A DNA stretch of 64,000 nucleotides from Pseudomonas sp. HAR-UPW-AIA-41 (lineage in GTDB: Bacteria; Pseudomonadota; Gammaproteobacteria; Pseudomonadales; Pseudomonadaceae). The stretch is taken from positions 310,001 to 374,000 of the forward strand of contig NZ_NSLB01000001.1 of the NCBI RefSeq assembly GCF_002304225.1, in the 5' to 3' direction. The notes beneath the pieces were generated by a model. That model made no database searches and was not told the origin of the DNA. It worked only from the letters and a program-made list of their open reading frames with translations. Shown piece by piece: positions 1 through 8,470 of the stretch. Made by a program: the position numbers and the translations under genes. Each line of letters starts with the position of its first letter. The stretch's first letter is position 1.

Positions 1-589
1 CGGGCAGGAAGAACTCGCGGTGCAGCACGGTCTGAACGAAGACGAAAATGCCCCACAGCACCAGCGAAACCACGGCGGCAAAGATCAGCTGGGCGCTGGA
101 ATAGGTCGGCCCGGCGCTGCTGGAGGTGAACACCGGCAGTACCAGCGTAAGGGTCGCCAGCGTGATCAGAACCGCCAGAGCCGGCGTGGTGCCTTCCATG
201 CGAAAACCGATAACCCGGTGACGGATGCTGCCCATGAGCAGGCACAGGCCGATCACCCCGTTGCACACGATCATCACGGTGGCATACACCGTGTCGCGGG
301 CGAGGCTGGCCGAATCCTCGCCACCGGCGAGCATCATCGACACGATCAGCGAGGCTTCGATCACCGTGACGGCCAGGGCCAGCACCAGAGCGCCGAAGGG
401 TTCGCCAACGCGATGGGCGATAACCTCGGCGTGGTGTACGGCGGCCAGCACCGAAGCCACGAGCACGGCGCCTGCCAGCATCACCAGCGGCCAGCTGGCC
501 GACTGGCCGAACAGAGCGGCGAGCAGGGCGCAGCCAGCCGGTGGCAGCAAGAGTGTCCAGAGAGGGAGGTGGTGGGTGAGTCGCGACAT
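1..589 (-). CDS. chaA: ChaA-type calcium/proton antiporter (N-terminal part, cut by window edge)
   Basis: Reading the minus strand from the ATG at 589 gives about 196 codons that remain open to base 1, so the C-terminal part lies outside the window. The protein is strongly hydrophobic with several predicted membrane helices. It contains HHAEVIAHRVGEPFG followed by LALAVTVIE, the acidic repeat typical of the CaCA-family ChaA antiporters, which exchange Ca2+ (or Na+/K+) for protons across the inner membrane. It is divergent from the CAP-domain gene at 781. The family call is firm; substrate specificity cannot be read from the sequence. Confidence 0.85.
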   Translation of the reverse strand, partial: MSRLTHHLPLWTLLLPPAGCALLAALFGQSASWPLVMLAGAVLVASVLAAVHHAEVIAHRVGEPFGALVLALAVTVIEASLIVSMMLAGGEDSASLARDTVYATVMIVCNGVIGLCLLMGSIRHRVIGFRMEGTTPALAVLITLATLTLVLPVFTSSSAGPTYSSAQLIFAAVVSLVLWGIFVFVQTVLHREFFLP

Positions 590-780
590 GAATCTATTCC
601 AGAACAGGCGACCGCTTCAGGCGGGCGCGTGAAAACCAGTTGACCGGGGCAGTATGACAGGCAGTGACTGTTTCGGTTCGTTTGCTCTGCAACTGCCTGT
701 TGTTGTCTGTTCGCTCTGCAGGTGCTGCCACAGTGGCGCGCAATCAAGCATCATGGCGGCATTCAACCGAGGAGGTGGTC

Positions 781-1632
781 ATGCGTGTGAGTTCTGTTGC
801 CGTTGCCTGGCTGGCGGGGCTGTTGGGGGGCGCGGCGGCCTGCAGTGCCAGTGCCACGGAAGAGGCGCAGCTGATTGCGGCGATCAATACCTACCGCAGC
901 CAGGTGCAGCTGTGCGCCGGTCAGGGCACTGGAGAGCTGCCGCCGTTGACCAGCGATACCCGTCTGGCCCTGCCGGTCGGTGCCGGCGGTGATCTGCAGG
1001 CGCAACTCAATGCCACGGCCTACCCGATGATGCGCGTGCAGTCGATCAACCTGTCCGGCCCGCGCGAGGCGCAAACGGCGCTCAAGGCGCTGAGCGAGAG
1101 TTTCTGCAAGGTGCTGCTTGACCCGCAGTTCGTCGATATCGGCGTCAGTCGGGTCGACCGCGACTGGCGCATCGTCCTGGCGCGGCCGCTGCTGGCCGGC
1201 AAGCTGGGCGACTGGCAGGCCGAAGGGCAGAAGCTGCTGGAGGCGGTCAACACGGCGCGGGCCCAGGCCCGTCAGTGCGGCAGCCAATCGTTCAATGCCA
1301 GCGCGCCATTGAGCTGGAATGCCACTCTGGGCAGCGTGGCCGAGGCCCATAGCCGCTCTATGGCCAACGGCAACTACTTCAGCCACAAGGACCGCGACGG
1401 CCGCACGCCGGGCGACCGGGCCGAACTGGGCGGCTACAGCGGCATGCAGATTGGCGAGAACATCGCCGCCGGCCTCGACACCCCGCGGCGCGTGGTTGAT
1501 GGCTGGCTGGCCAGCCCCGGCCACTGCGCCACCCTGATGAACCCGCAGTTCCGCGAGCTGGGCTCGGCCTATGCGACCGATCCCAAGAGTGACGCGGGTA
1601 TCTACTGGACGGCGCTGTTCGGCGCGCCCTGA
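781..1632 (+). CDS. Secreted CAP/SCP-domain protein
   Basis: The product is 283 aa. The start at 781 follows a GAGGAGG Shine-Dalgarno; the frame is open further upstream but the signal peptide (MRVSSVAVAWLAGLLGGAAA) begins here. The N-terminal half has no recognised domain. The C-terminal half, about residues 150-283, is a CAP (SCP/PR-1) domain: it shows AEAHSRSMANGNYFSHKDRDG, IGENIAAG and a W-SPGHC-LMNPQFRELG block. The conserved His and Glu of the CAP cavity are present. Bacterial CAP proteins are exported and mostly of unknown function. It stands alone between chaA and a lipoprotein gene. Confidence 0.85.
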   Translation: MRVSSVAVAWLAGLLGGAAACSASATEEAQLIAAINTYRSQVQLCAGQGTGELPPLTSDTRLALPVGAGGDLQAQLNATAYPMMRVQSINLSGPREAQTALKALSESFCKVLLDPQFVDIGVSRVDRDWRIVLARPLLAGKLGDWQAEGQKLLEAVNTARAQARQCGSQSFNASAPLSWNATLGSVAEAHSRSMANGNYFSHKDRDGRTPGDRAELGGYSGMQIGENIAAGLDTPRRVVDGWLASPGHCATLMNPQFRELGSAYATDPKSDAGIYWTALFGAP

Positions 1633-1745
1633 TACGTTGGCCTGACCGGCATCTGCGTTTCGTTCAGGGGTGATTCAGGTGCCGTTGATTATCGTGATGG
1701 CTGAACGCCGCCCATCGCCTGGGCGGCCTCTGTCGAGATGGCATC

Positions 1746-2411
1746 ATGATCACACGTACCTTTGCTCTTGGCGCACTGGCCTTATTGGCCGGATGCTCCG
1801 AACTTCAACGCCTGCATGAGGAACAGGTGGCACGCGACTGCCTGCCGGCTTTTTCTCAGCAGAGGGGGCAGCGCGATGGAGCCTATGGGCAGCCTGCCGA
1901 TGTCGGCTGGTTCAAAGCCTATTGTCCCCCACATCAGCAGGCCGCGGCGGTACAGGCCTATTCGGCCGGCTATAACGCCGGTCGGCCGCAAATTCAGCCG
2001 CCTTTGACGCGGCCGTCGGTCACGCCACAGATCCAGCCGCCGGCACAGCCTCAAACCCAACCGCCTGCCATTCGCCCGCAGGTTCAACCACCGGTTGTGA
2101 TTGTGGTGCCAGGCAGCACTGAGCGGCCTGGAACGGCGATAGTGGTTCCCGAAAAGGGGCGCCCGGAACAACCTCAGGTGGTTCCGGATTACGAGGATTT
2201 GGCTTGGAAGGAACTGCCCGTCGTGGTGCCCGATCATCAGGATCAGGTCGGTCAGGTGGTACCTGAACCACTGCCGGATTACGGCAACTGGGTGCAGCAG
2301 GAGCCGCAAACGCTGCAGGAGCTGCCACAAGTGCAGCCACCGATGCTGGAACCGGGGGCTGGTCATTTCGGGGCTGAACAACCCTGGGAGGGCAGGGCTG
2401 AGGAGTCCTGA
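1746..2411 (+). CDS. Proline/glutamine-rich lipoprotein
   Basis: The product is 221 aa. The N-terminus MITRTFALGALALLAGCSEL is a lipoprotein signal with the acceptor Cys at position 17. Residues about 30-80 contain RGQRDGAYG, Y-CPPHQ and YSAGYNAGR, reminiscent of the Gly-Tyr pattern in DUF2799-type lipoproteins, but the match is weak. From about residue 80 to the end it is low-complexity, with repeated PQIQPP/PQTQPP/PQVQPP and later VVPD-type units, as in wall- or envelope-spanning linkers. Function unknown. Confidence 0.75.
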   Translation: MITRTFALGALALLAGCSELQRLHEEQVARDCLPAFSQQRGQRDGAYGQPADVGWFKAYCPPHQQAAAVQAYSAGYNAGRPQIQPPLTRPSVTPQIQPPAQPQTQPPAIRPQVQPPVVIVVPGSTERPGTAIVVPEKGRPEQPQVVPDYEDLAWKELPVVVPDHQDQVGQVVPEPLPDYGNWVQQEPQTLQELPQVQPPMLEPGAGHFGAEQPWEGRAEES

Positions 2412-2464
2412 GCCAACGCCATGGCGCCGGCTCAGTTCGCGGTTCTGCCTTGAGGTTCTGTCCT

Positions 2465-2938
2465 CTAGCGAACACTTGCCGGCTGGCTGGCCCCGGCGGA
2501 CCAGAGCCGGTAGCGCACCTCAACGCCGGTTGGCGCGTAGATCACCACCGGTAGTTTGCTGTTGTAGCGCAGCAGCGGCACTTCACCTGCAACCGGCACG
2601 AAGGCTTGCCGACGCGTATCGTCCGGGCAGGCCATGAGCGTGCTCATACCGGGGCCCACCTGGTCGAGTTCGTAATAGTCGTAGCCCCAGCCTTGCACGG
2701 TTTTCTGTTGCCACTGTCCGGCGAGGCGCTGTTGGTTGCAGTCCACGGTCTGGGTTTTGCCGGCGATCAGCTCAACCTTCAGAGACTCTTCATCGGGCTG
2801 TTGTGGTAGCTCGATTACATGGCGCTCAAAGCCCTGCATGGCGGCTGGGTAGGGTTTGAGCAAATCGGATGATGCAGCCATTGCCTGCAGTGGCATGAGG
2901 CCGGCCATAGTGAGCAGGAGAACGGTTTGGGAGGTCAT
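2465..2938 (-). CDS. eco: Ecotin, periplasmic serine protease inhibitor
   Basis: The product is 157 aa with a signal peptide ending near QAMA. Family signatures include KVELIAGKTQTVDCN, EGWGYDYY-like VQGWGYDYYELD, STLMACPDD and LRYNSKLPVVIYAP. Ecotins are dimeric periplasmic inhibitors of trypsin-fold proteases. The two disulfide cysteines are Cys67 and Cys104. The reactive-site loop reads ST-L-M-ACP, so the residue aligned with the E. coli P1 Met84 is Leu101 here, which would favour chymotrypsin- or elastase-like targets. The gene is convergent with the upstream lipoprotein gene and monocistronic. Confidence 0.93.
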   Translation of the reverse strand: MTSQTVLLLTMAGLMPLQAMAASSDLLKPYPAAMQGFERHVIELPQQPDEESLKVELIAGKTQTVDCNQQRLAGQWQQKTVQGWGYDYYELDQVGPGMSTLMACPDDTRRQAFVPVAGEVPLLRYNSKLPVVIYAPTGVEVRYRLWSAGASQPASVR

Positions 2939-3032
2939 TGTCTGTCCTTGCGTGGGGCGTGCAAATCAACGCGAGAGTAGCTAGGACTGCAGGTCAGCCA
3001 AGTCGGTTCCGGCTGCGGTGCTGAAACAGTGA

Positions 3033-3063
3033 CTGCGGACGAAGCGATCAAACTCGTCCGCAG
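3033..3063 (-). terminator. Stem-loop downstream of the DUF2846 lipoprotein gene
   Basis: A perfect 10-bp inverted repeat (CTGCGGACGA at 3033-3042, TCGTCCGCAG at 3054-3063) has an 11-nt loop and sits 8 bp past the stop codon of the gene at 3072-3515. The T-tract on the minus strand is poor, so termination is plausible but not assured. Confidence 0.5.
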
Positions 3064-3071
3064 TGCCGCGC

Positions 3072-3515
3072 TTAACGCGCCAGTTCGGTTTCCGAGACGC
3101 CTTTGCGGCCTTCAGCCTCGGAAACTTGTTCCAGATTGGCGCCGCCAACGAACAGGCCGATCTTGATGTACTGGCGCACGAAGTGGTTCTTGCCCGCTTC
3201 GGCGTTCAGTACCAGGGTGTTATCGCCAAACTCGGACTCAGTGGCCAGCACGTGCTGTCCTGGAGTGATCTCGCGATAGAGGTAGGTGTTGATGGCGGTT
3301 TCGCCAATTGTCTGATCATCGATCTTGACGGTCTTCTTCAGCACGGGGCCAAGGGATGAGTCGCGGAAGATGTACAGACCGGCTTTGTCCTGCGCGGGCG
3401 CGGGGAAGGCCTTCAGAGCCTTGTCCTGCTCCGGGGATTCCATCGGCACTGAAGCGCAGCCGGAAAGCAGCGCGATAGTCAGGGCTGCCGAACACATCAT
3501 GAAGTTTTTAGACAT
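3072..3515 (-). CDS. DUF2846-type lipoprotein
   Basis: The product is 147 aa. MSKNFMMCSAALTIALLSGC is a lipoprotein signal with lipobox LLSGC. The mature part contains KAGLYIFRDSSLGPVLKKTVKIDD, TYLYREITPGQHVLATESE and FVRQYIKIGLF. This is the pattern of DUF2846 proteins, small envelope lipoproteins with a beta-sandwich-like fold. It is monocistronic with its own start region. The cellular role is unknown. Confidence 0.8.
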   Translation of the reverse strand: MSKNFMMCSAALTIALLSGCASVPMESPEQDKALKAFPAPAQDKAGLYIFRDSSLGPVLKKTVKIDDQTIGETAINTYLYREITPGQHVLATESEFGDNTLVLNAEAGKNHFVRQYIKIGLFVGGANLEQVSEAEGRKGVSETELAR

Positions 3516-3643
3516 GGGTTACTCGTTCCTGAGTGGTGTCTTCTAGAGCGGCAATCTCACTGATGCCGGCGCGCACCATATCCGATCAACCTACTAATGC
3601 AAGCGCCGCATTCGGGGCTCAGGCTTTGTACTGACGGGTCAGC

Positions 3644-4336
3644 TCAGTGCAAGCGTTTGGCACCGCGGCGTTCTTCAACCAGCGCCTCTGCCTGCCGTGC
3701 CAGCTGGTCGAGCAGGCGGTCGCGTTTGCGTTCCGCGTCGCGCATGGCTTTCTCGCCATGCTGTTTGACCAGATAGGTATGGATCTGCCGCACTTCCTTG
3801 GACTGGAAGATGGGCGCCAGATCCTGCACCGCCACTGCGCCGTCCGAGGCGCGGTTACGGGTGTTCATCAGCACCTGTGGCCCGCGTGCGCCGAGCACGG
3901 CAAAGCCCATGGCCTCGAATACCGGCACCTGACTGGCCACGCAGGCCAGCGCGGCATGGGGGTGCAGCAGGATCATCCGCTGCAGCATGGCGCGGGCGAT
4001 GCCCCGGCGGCGGTGGCCGGCCTGCACGGCCAGATAGAGCAGGGTGCAGGCCTCGGGGTCCTCCGGGCTGGGCAGGTAGAGGGCAAAACCCAGCACCTGC
4101 GACGGATCCTCGTCATCCAGGGCGAGGATCAGCCGGGCGCTGCCTGCGTCACTGCCCATGGCCTGCAGATACAGGTGCACCTCGAAGCCGATCACGTACT
4201 GATACAGCTGATAGAGCGGGTTGCTTGGCGTCAGCGGCGCGGGGCTGATGTCGCTGAAGTAGTCGACCACCATCTGCAGCACCTGGCTTTTCAGCGATTC
4301 GGGAGGCGGGCTGGTCAGCAGGGTGAGGGTGAACAT
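3644..4336 (-). CDS. GNAT-family N-acetyltransferase
   Basis: The product is 230 aa. The acetyl-CoA-binding motif A is visible as LAVQAGHRRRGIARAMLQRM (around residues 105-125), preceded by the beta-strand VLGFALYLP and followed by VPVFEAMGFAVLG. The C-terminal 60 residues form a charged helix (EKAMRDAERKRDRLLDQLAR) that is not part of the GNAT fold and could be a coiled coil. The substrate cannot be inferred. It diverges from the OsmC-YcaO gene. Confidence 0.85.
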   Translation of the reverse strand: MFTLTLLTSPPPESLKSQVLQMVVDYFSDISPAPLTPSNPLYQLYQYVIGFEVHLYLQAMGSDAGSARLILALDDEDPSQVLGFALYLPSPEDPEACTLLYLAVQAGHRRRGIARAMLQRMILLHPHAALACVASQVPVFEAMGFAVLGARGPQVLMNTRNRASDGAVAVQDLAPIFQSKEVRQIHTYLVKQHGEKAMRDAERKRDRLLDQLARQAEALVEERRGAKRLH

Positions 4337-4501
4337 CGGCAGGCAAACTCCGGGCAGGGCGGCGGTGGCCGGCCATTGTAAGCGAGCGCTGGCGGTTGCT
4401 CAGCGCCGTCGGGCCAGATTATCTGGTCGGGCGGACAAGACTTCCCGGCCAAAAGCCGGATAATGGCGGCCATTTTGTCTTGCCTGCGTCTGGTACCTCC
4501 C

Positions 4502-6706
4502 ATGGAAATCAAGGTCAACTTTCTCGACAACCTGCGTCTCGAAGCCAAGTTCGATGACTTCACGGTGATCGCCGACCAGCCCATCCGCTACAAGGGCGAT
4601 GGCTCGGCGCCGGGGCCGTTCGACTACTTTCTGGCGTCCTCGGCGCTGTGCGCGGCCTACTTCGTCAAGCTGTACTGCCAGACGCGCAACATCCCCACCG
4701 ACAACATTCGCCTGTCGCAGAACAACATCGTCGACCCGGAAGACCGCTACAAGCAGATCTTCAAGATCCAGGTCGAGCTGCCTGCGGATATCTCCGAGAA
4801 GGATCGTCTGGGCATCCTGCGCTCGATCGACCGCTGCACCGTGAAGAAGGTGGTGCAGACCGGCCCCGATTTCGTCATCGAGGAAGTGGCCAATCTGGAC
4901 GCCGACGCTCAGGCCCTGCTGATGCCGGCGCTGACCGAGGGCGAGGGCACGCGCATCCTCGGCAAGGACCTGCCGCTGGAAGAAACCATCGCCAACATGT
5001 CGGGCATCCTCGCCGGGCTGGGCATGAAGATCGAGATCGCCTCCTGGCGCAACATCGTGCCCAACGTCTGGTCGCTGCATATCCGCGACGCGCAGTCGCC
5101 GCTGTGCTTCACCAACGGCAAGGGCGCGAGCAAGGAGAGTGCGCTGGCCTCGGCGCTCGGCGAGTTCATCGAGCGGCTGAACTGCAACTTCTTCTACAAC
5201 GACCAGTTCTGGGGCGAGGAAATCGCCAATGCGCCCTTCGTGCATTACCCCAACGAGCGCTGGTTCAAGCCGGGCCCGCGCGACGCGCTGCCGGAAGAGA
5301 TCCTCGACGAGTACTGCCTGGCCATCTACAACCCGGACGGCGAACTGCGTGGCTCGCACCTGTACGACACCAACTCCGGCAACAAGGCGCGCGGCATCTG
5401 TTCGCTGCCCTTCGTACGACAGTCCGACGGCGAGGTGGTGTACTTCCCCTCCAACCTGATCGAGAACCTGTATCTCTCCAACGGCATGAGCGCCGGCAAT
5501 ACCCTGGCCGAGGCGCAGGTGCAGTGCCTGTCGGAAATCTTCGAGCGCGCGGTCAAGCGCGAGATTCTGGAGAACGAACTGGCCCTGCCGGATGTGCCGC
5601 AGGAGGTACTGGCCAAGTACCCGGGCATCGTCGCCGGCATCAAAGGGCTGGAGGAGCAGGGCTTCCCGGTGCTGGTCAAGGATGCCTCGCTCGGCGGCGA
5701 ATTCCCGGTGATGTGCGTGACCCTGATGAACCCGCGCACCGGCGGTGTGTTCGCCTCCTTCGGCGCGCACCCGAGCTTTGAGGTGGCGCTGGAGCGCAGC
5801 CTCACCGAACTACTGCAGGGGCGCAGTTTCGAGGGGCTGAATGACCTGCCTGCGCCGACCTTCGAAAGCCAGGCGCTGACCGAGCCGAACAACTTCGTCG
5901 AGCACTTCATCGATTCGAGCGGCGTGGTGTCCTGGCGCTTCTTCAGCGCCAGGGCGGACTACGAGTTCGTCGAGTGGGACTTCTCCGGCCACGGCGAAGA
6001 GTCCAACGCTCAGGAAGCCGCGACCCTGTTCGGCATCCTCGAGGACATGGGCAAGGAGGTGTACATGGCGGTGTACGACGACCTCGGCGCCAACGCCTGC
6101 CGCATCCTGGTGCCGGGCTATTCGGAAATCTATCCGGTCGAGGACCTGATCTGGGACAACACCAACAAGGCGCTGATCTTCCGTTCGGACATCCTCAACC
6201 TGCACAGCCTGAGTGACATGCGCCTGCGCAGCCTGCTCAAGAGCCTGGAGCAGTGCGAGGTGGATGACTACACCGACATCACCACGCTGATCGGCATCGA
6301 GTTCGACGACAACACCGTGTGGGGCCAACTGACCATCCTCGAACTGAAGCTGCTGATCTACCTCGCCCTGAAACAGTTCGAGCCGGCCAAGGAACTGACC
6401 GAGGCCTTCCTGCAGTACAACGACAACACCGTCGAGCGCGGCCTGTTCTATCAGGCGCTCAACGTGGTGCTGGAAGTGCAGCTGGACGACGAGCTGGAGC
6501 TGGCCGACTACGAGGCCAACTTCCGCCGCATGTTCGGCAACGAGCGGATGGATGCGGCCATCGGCTCGGTGGACGGCAGTGTGCGCTTCTATGGCCTGAC
6601 CCCCACCAGCCTGAAGCTGGAAGGGCTGGACAAGCACCTGCGCCTGATCGAGAGCTACCAGAAGCTGCACGCCGCACGCGCCAGGGCCGCCGGCCTCGCC
6701 GGTTGA
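4502..6706 (+). CDS. ycaO: OsmC-like/YcaO fusion protein
   Basis: The product is 734 aa, started at the ATG at 4502 (MEIKVNFLDNLRLEA); the frame extends 13 codons upstream but that stretch is not family-like. Residues 1-130 form an OsmC/Ohr-like domain (GSAPGPFDYFLASSALCAAYFVK). Residues about 150-560 are a YcaO ATP-binding domain with ESALASALGEFIERLNCN and AEAQVQCLSEIFERAVKRE, and a helical TPR-like tail follows. In E. coli, YcaO takes part in beta-methylthiolation of ribosomal protein S12 with RimO; other YcaO enzymes activate amide backbones with ATP for cyclisation or thioamidation. No RiPP precursor or partner gene is next to it, so a ribosomal role is favoured. rimO lies about 23 kb away at 29133. 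Confidence 0.88.
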   Translation: MEIKVNFLDNLRLEAKFDDFTVIADQPIRYKGDGSAPGPFDYFLASSALCAAYFVKLYCQTRNIPTDNIRLSQNNIVDPEDRYKQIFKIQVELPADISEKDRLGILRSIDRCTVKKVVQTGPDFVIEEVANLDADAQALLMPALTEGEGTRILGKDLPLEETIANMSGILAGLGMKIEIASWRNIVPNVWSLHIRDAQSPLCFTNGKGASKESALASALGEFIERLNCNFFYNDQFWGEEIANAPFVHYPNERWFKPGPRDALPEEILDEYCLAIYNPDGELRGSHLYDTNSGNKARGICSLPFVRQSDGEVVYFPSNLIENLYLSNGMSAGNTLAEAQVQCLSEIFERAVKREILENELALPDVPQEVLAKYPGIVAGIKGLEEQGFPVLVKDASLGGEFPVMCVTLMNPRTGGVFASFGAHPSFEVALERSLTELLQGRSFEGLNDLPAPTFESQALTEPNNFVEHFIDSSGVVSWRFFSARADYEFVEWDFSGHGEESNAQEAATLFGILEDMGKEVYMAVYDDLGANACRILVPGYSEIYPVEDLIWDNTNKALIFRSDILNLHSLSDMRLRSLLKSLEQCEVDDYTDITTLIGIEFDDNTVWGQLTILELKLLIYLALKQFEPAKELTEAFLQYNDNTVERGLFYQALNVVLEVQLDDELELADYEANFRRMFGNERMDAAIGSVDGSVRFYGLTPTSLKLEGLDKHLRLIESYQKLHAARARAAGLAG

Positions 6707-6838
6707 GTACGGTCTGACGGGCCCCGCCCGTCGGTGCGCTTACTGCACGCTGCTCAGGCGCTGAGCGGTGAAGCCACAGACCACCCCGGCGCGGCTTGGG
6801 CTATGATGCGCGCCCTTGTTCACGCCGGTTAGGTCCTC

Positions 6839-7582
6839 ATGTCTGCCAATGCGCTCTACAGCGACCTTTCCGGTTACTACGATCTGATGTGTGCCGACAT
6901 CGATTACCAGGCACAGAGTCATTGCATTCACCGGCTGCAGCAGCTGTTCGGCAATGGCGGCGCCCGCCATCTGGACATGGCCTGTGGCACCGGCCCGCAT
7001 ATCCGCCATTTCATCGATGCCGGCTATGCCAGCAGCGGCCTCGACATCAACCAGCCGATGCTCGATCTCGCGGCGGCCCGCTGCCCCGAGGCGCAGTTCT
7101 CCCAGCAGGACATGTGCGCGTTCAGCGTGGCCGAGCGCCTGGACCTGATCACCTGCTTTCTCTACTCCATCCACTACAGCGCCGGCATCGAGCGCCTGAA
7201 GGCCTGTCTGGCCAGCGTGCATGCCGCGCTCAACAGTCAGGGGGTGTTCTGCTTCAACGCGGTGGACCGCGAGCGGATTGATAACGCGCTGTCGGTGACG
7301 CACAGCGTGCAGCACGAGGGCAGCCATTTCACCTTCAGTTCCGGCTGGCATTACCCGGGTACGGGTGAGCGGCAGTCGCTACAGCTGTGTATTGAAAAGG
7401 CCTCGGCCGGGGAGACGCAGATCTGGCGCGACGAGCATCCCATGGTGGCGGTGAGCTTTGCCGAGTTGCAGGCGCTGCTGCAGCCTTACTTTGAGGTGCA
7501 TGTGTTTGCCCATGACTACCAGAAGATCATTCCCTGGGATCAGACCTCGGGCAATGCCATTTTTGTCTGCGTGAAGCTCTAG
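6839..7582 (+). CDS. Class I SAM-dependent methyltransferase
   Basis: The product is 247 aa. The SAM-binding motif I appears as HLDMACGTGPHIRHF (about residues 43-57), followed by the acidic residue of motif II in GLDIN and by DLITCFLYSIHY. The fold is that of small-molecule Rossmann methyltransferases of the Methyltransf_11/25 type. It is transcribed in the same direction as ycaO but 132 bp downstream, probably from its own start. The substrate is unknown. Confidence 0.85.
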   Translation: MSANALYSDLSGYYDLMCADIDYQAQSHCIHRLQQLFGNGGARHLDMACGTGPHIRHFIDAGYASSGLDINQPMLDLAAARCPEAQFSQQDMCAFSVAERLDLITCFLYSIHYSAGIERLKACLASVHAALNSQGVFCFNAVDRERIDNALSVTHSVQHEGSHFTFSSGWHYPGTGERQSLQLCIEKASAGETQIWRDEHPMVAVSFAELQALLQPYFEVHVFAHDYQKIIPWDQTSGNAIFVCVKL

Positions 7583-7729
7583 CCGGGCGCCACCTGCGCA
7601 GGCGCAAGCCTGACGTGTGGCTGCTCAAAGGGGGGTGGAAGAGGGGAGAAAGCGGTGAAGCCCCGGGGGAGAGGCTTCACCGAAACGACGGACCTGCCGA
7701 CCGTCGATCAGGAGCAAGCGATAACGCGA

Positions 7730-8470
7730 TCAGAATGTCTTGCTGACACCCAGTACGGCGGTGGCGCTGCAGTAGCTGTCTTTGCCCCAGAAGCCGGCGC
7801 AGTCTTCGTCATCGATATTGGTGTCGATGTAGCTGAGCGACCAGTCGATGCCGAGCATGGTCTTGCTGACTTTGACTTCCCAGTCGTTGTAGCTGTCGTC
7901 GCTGAAGTTGTCGAACAGCGGGTCTTTGTAATCGGCGTTGCCGTAATTGACGAACAGCGAGATGTCCTGCGGCAGGGCGAAGGTGTAGCCCAGGCTGTTG
8001 TACCAGAACACTTCTTCTTCGAAGACGTTGGTCGAGTAGTAGCTCTGCCACTTGGCGCCGTACGCATCCAGCACGGCGTAGCGCTCGCTGTAGTTGGCGC
8101 TGCTCTGACCCGGGTACATGTACTGGATGTAGCCGACGTTCAGCTTGAGGTCTTCGTTGAAGGTGTGCAGGTAGCCCACATAGGCGCGCTGCTCGGTGCC
8201 GGCTTCATTGGCCGGAACGCCGTAGTCACCGTCTTCGAAGTCGACGTTGGAAATCCAGCCGCCGGCATACAGTCCGCTGCTGTGGAACAGCGTGGCCTGG
8301 CCTTGAATGGCGGGGTTTTCCTTGGTCTGCGAGACACCGAACAGGCGGTAGTCGCTCAGTGCGCTGGCGGTGAGGTAGAGGCTGAAGTCTTCATTCAACT
8401 GAACGGCCTGGCTTGCACCCCAGGGTGCCAGCAACAGGCTGGTCAGTCCGACTTTCAGGACGTTTTTCAT
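7730..8470 (-). CDS. TorF-family putative outer-membrane porin
   Basis: The product is 246 aa. A signal peptide (MKNVLKVGLTSLLLAPWGASQA) is followed by alternating beta-strand sequence. The start LTASALSDYRLFGVSQTKENPAIQGQ and the segment LYAGGWISNVDFED are hallmarks of the TIGR02001 (TorF) family of putative porins. The protein ends in an aromatic (VSKTF), as outer-membrane barrels do. A motif matching the Crc/Hfq target overlaps the leader just upstream of the Shine-Dalgarno AAAGG. Monocistronic; the transported solute is unknown. Confidence 0.87.
   Translation of the reverse strand: MKNVLKVGLTSLLLAPWGASQAVQLNEDFSLYLTASALSDYRLFGVSQTKENPAIQGQATLFHSSGLYAGGWISNVDFEDGDYGVPANEAGTEQRAYVGYLHTFNEDLKLNVGYIQYMYPGQSSANYSERYAVLDAYGAKWQSYYSTNVFEEEVFWYNSLGYTFALPQDISLFVNYGNADYKDPLFDNFSDDSYNDWEVKVSKTMLGIDWSLSYIDTNIDDEDCAGFWGKDSYCSATAVLGVSKTF

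Noticed and set aside
20..643. + strand ORF at the left edge
   Set aside because: His/Gln/Gly-rich shadow of the minus-strand chaA gene, which has clear family motifs.
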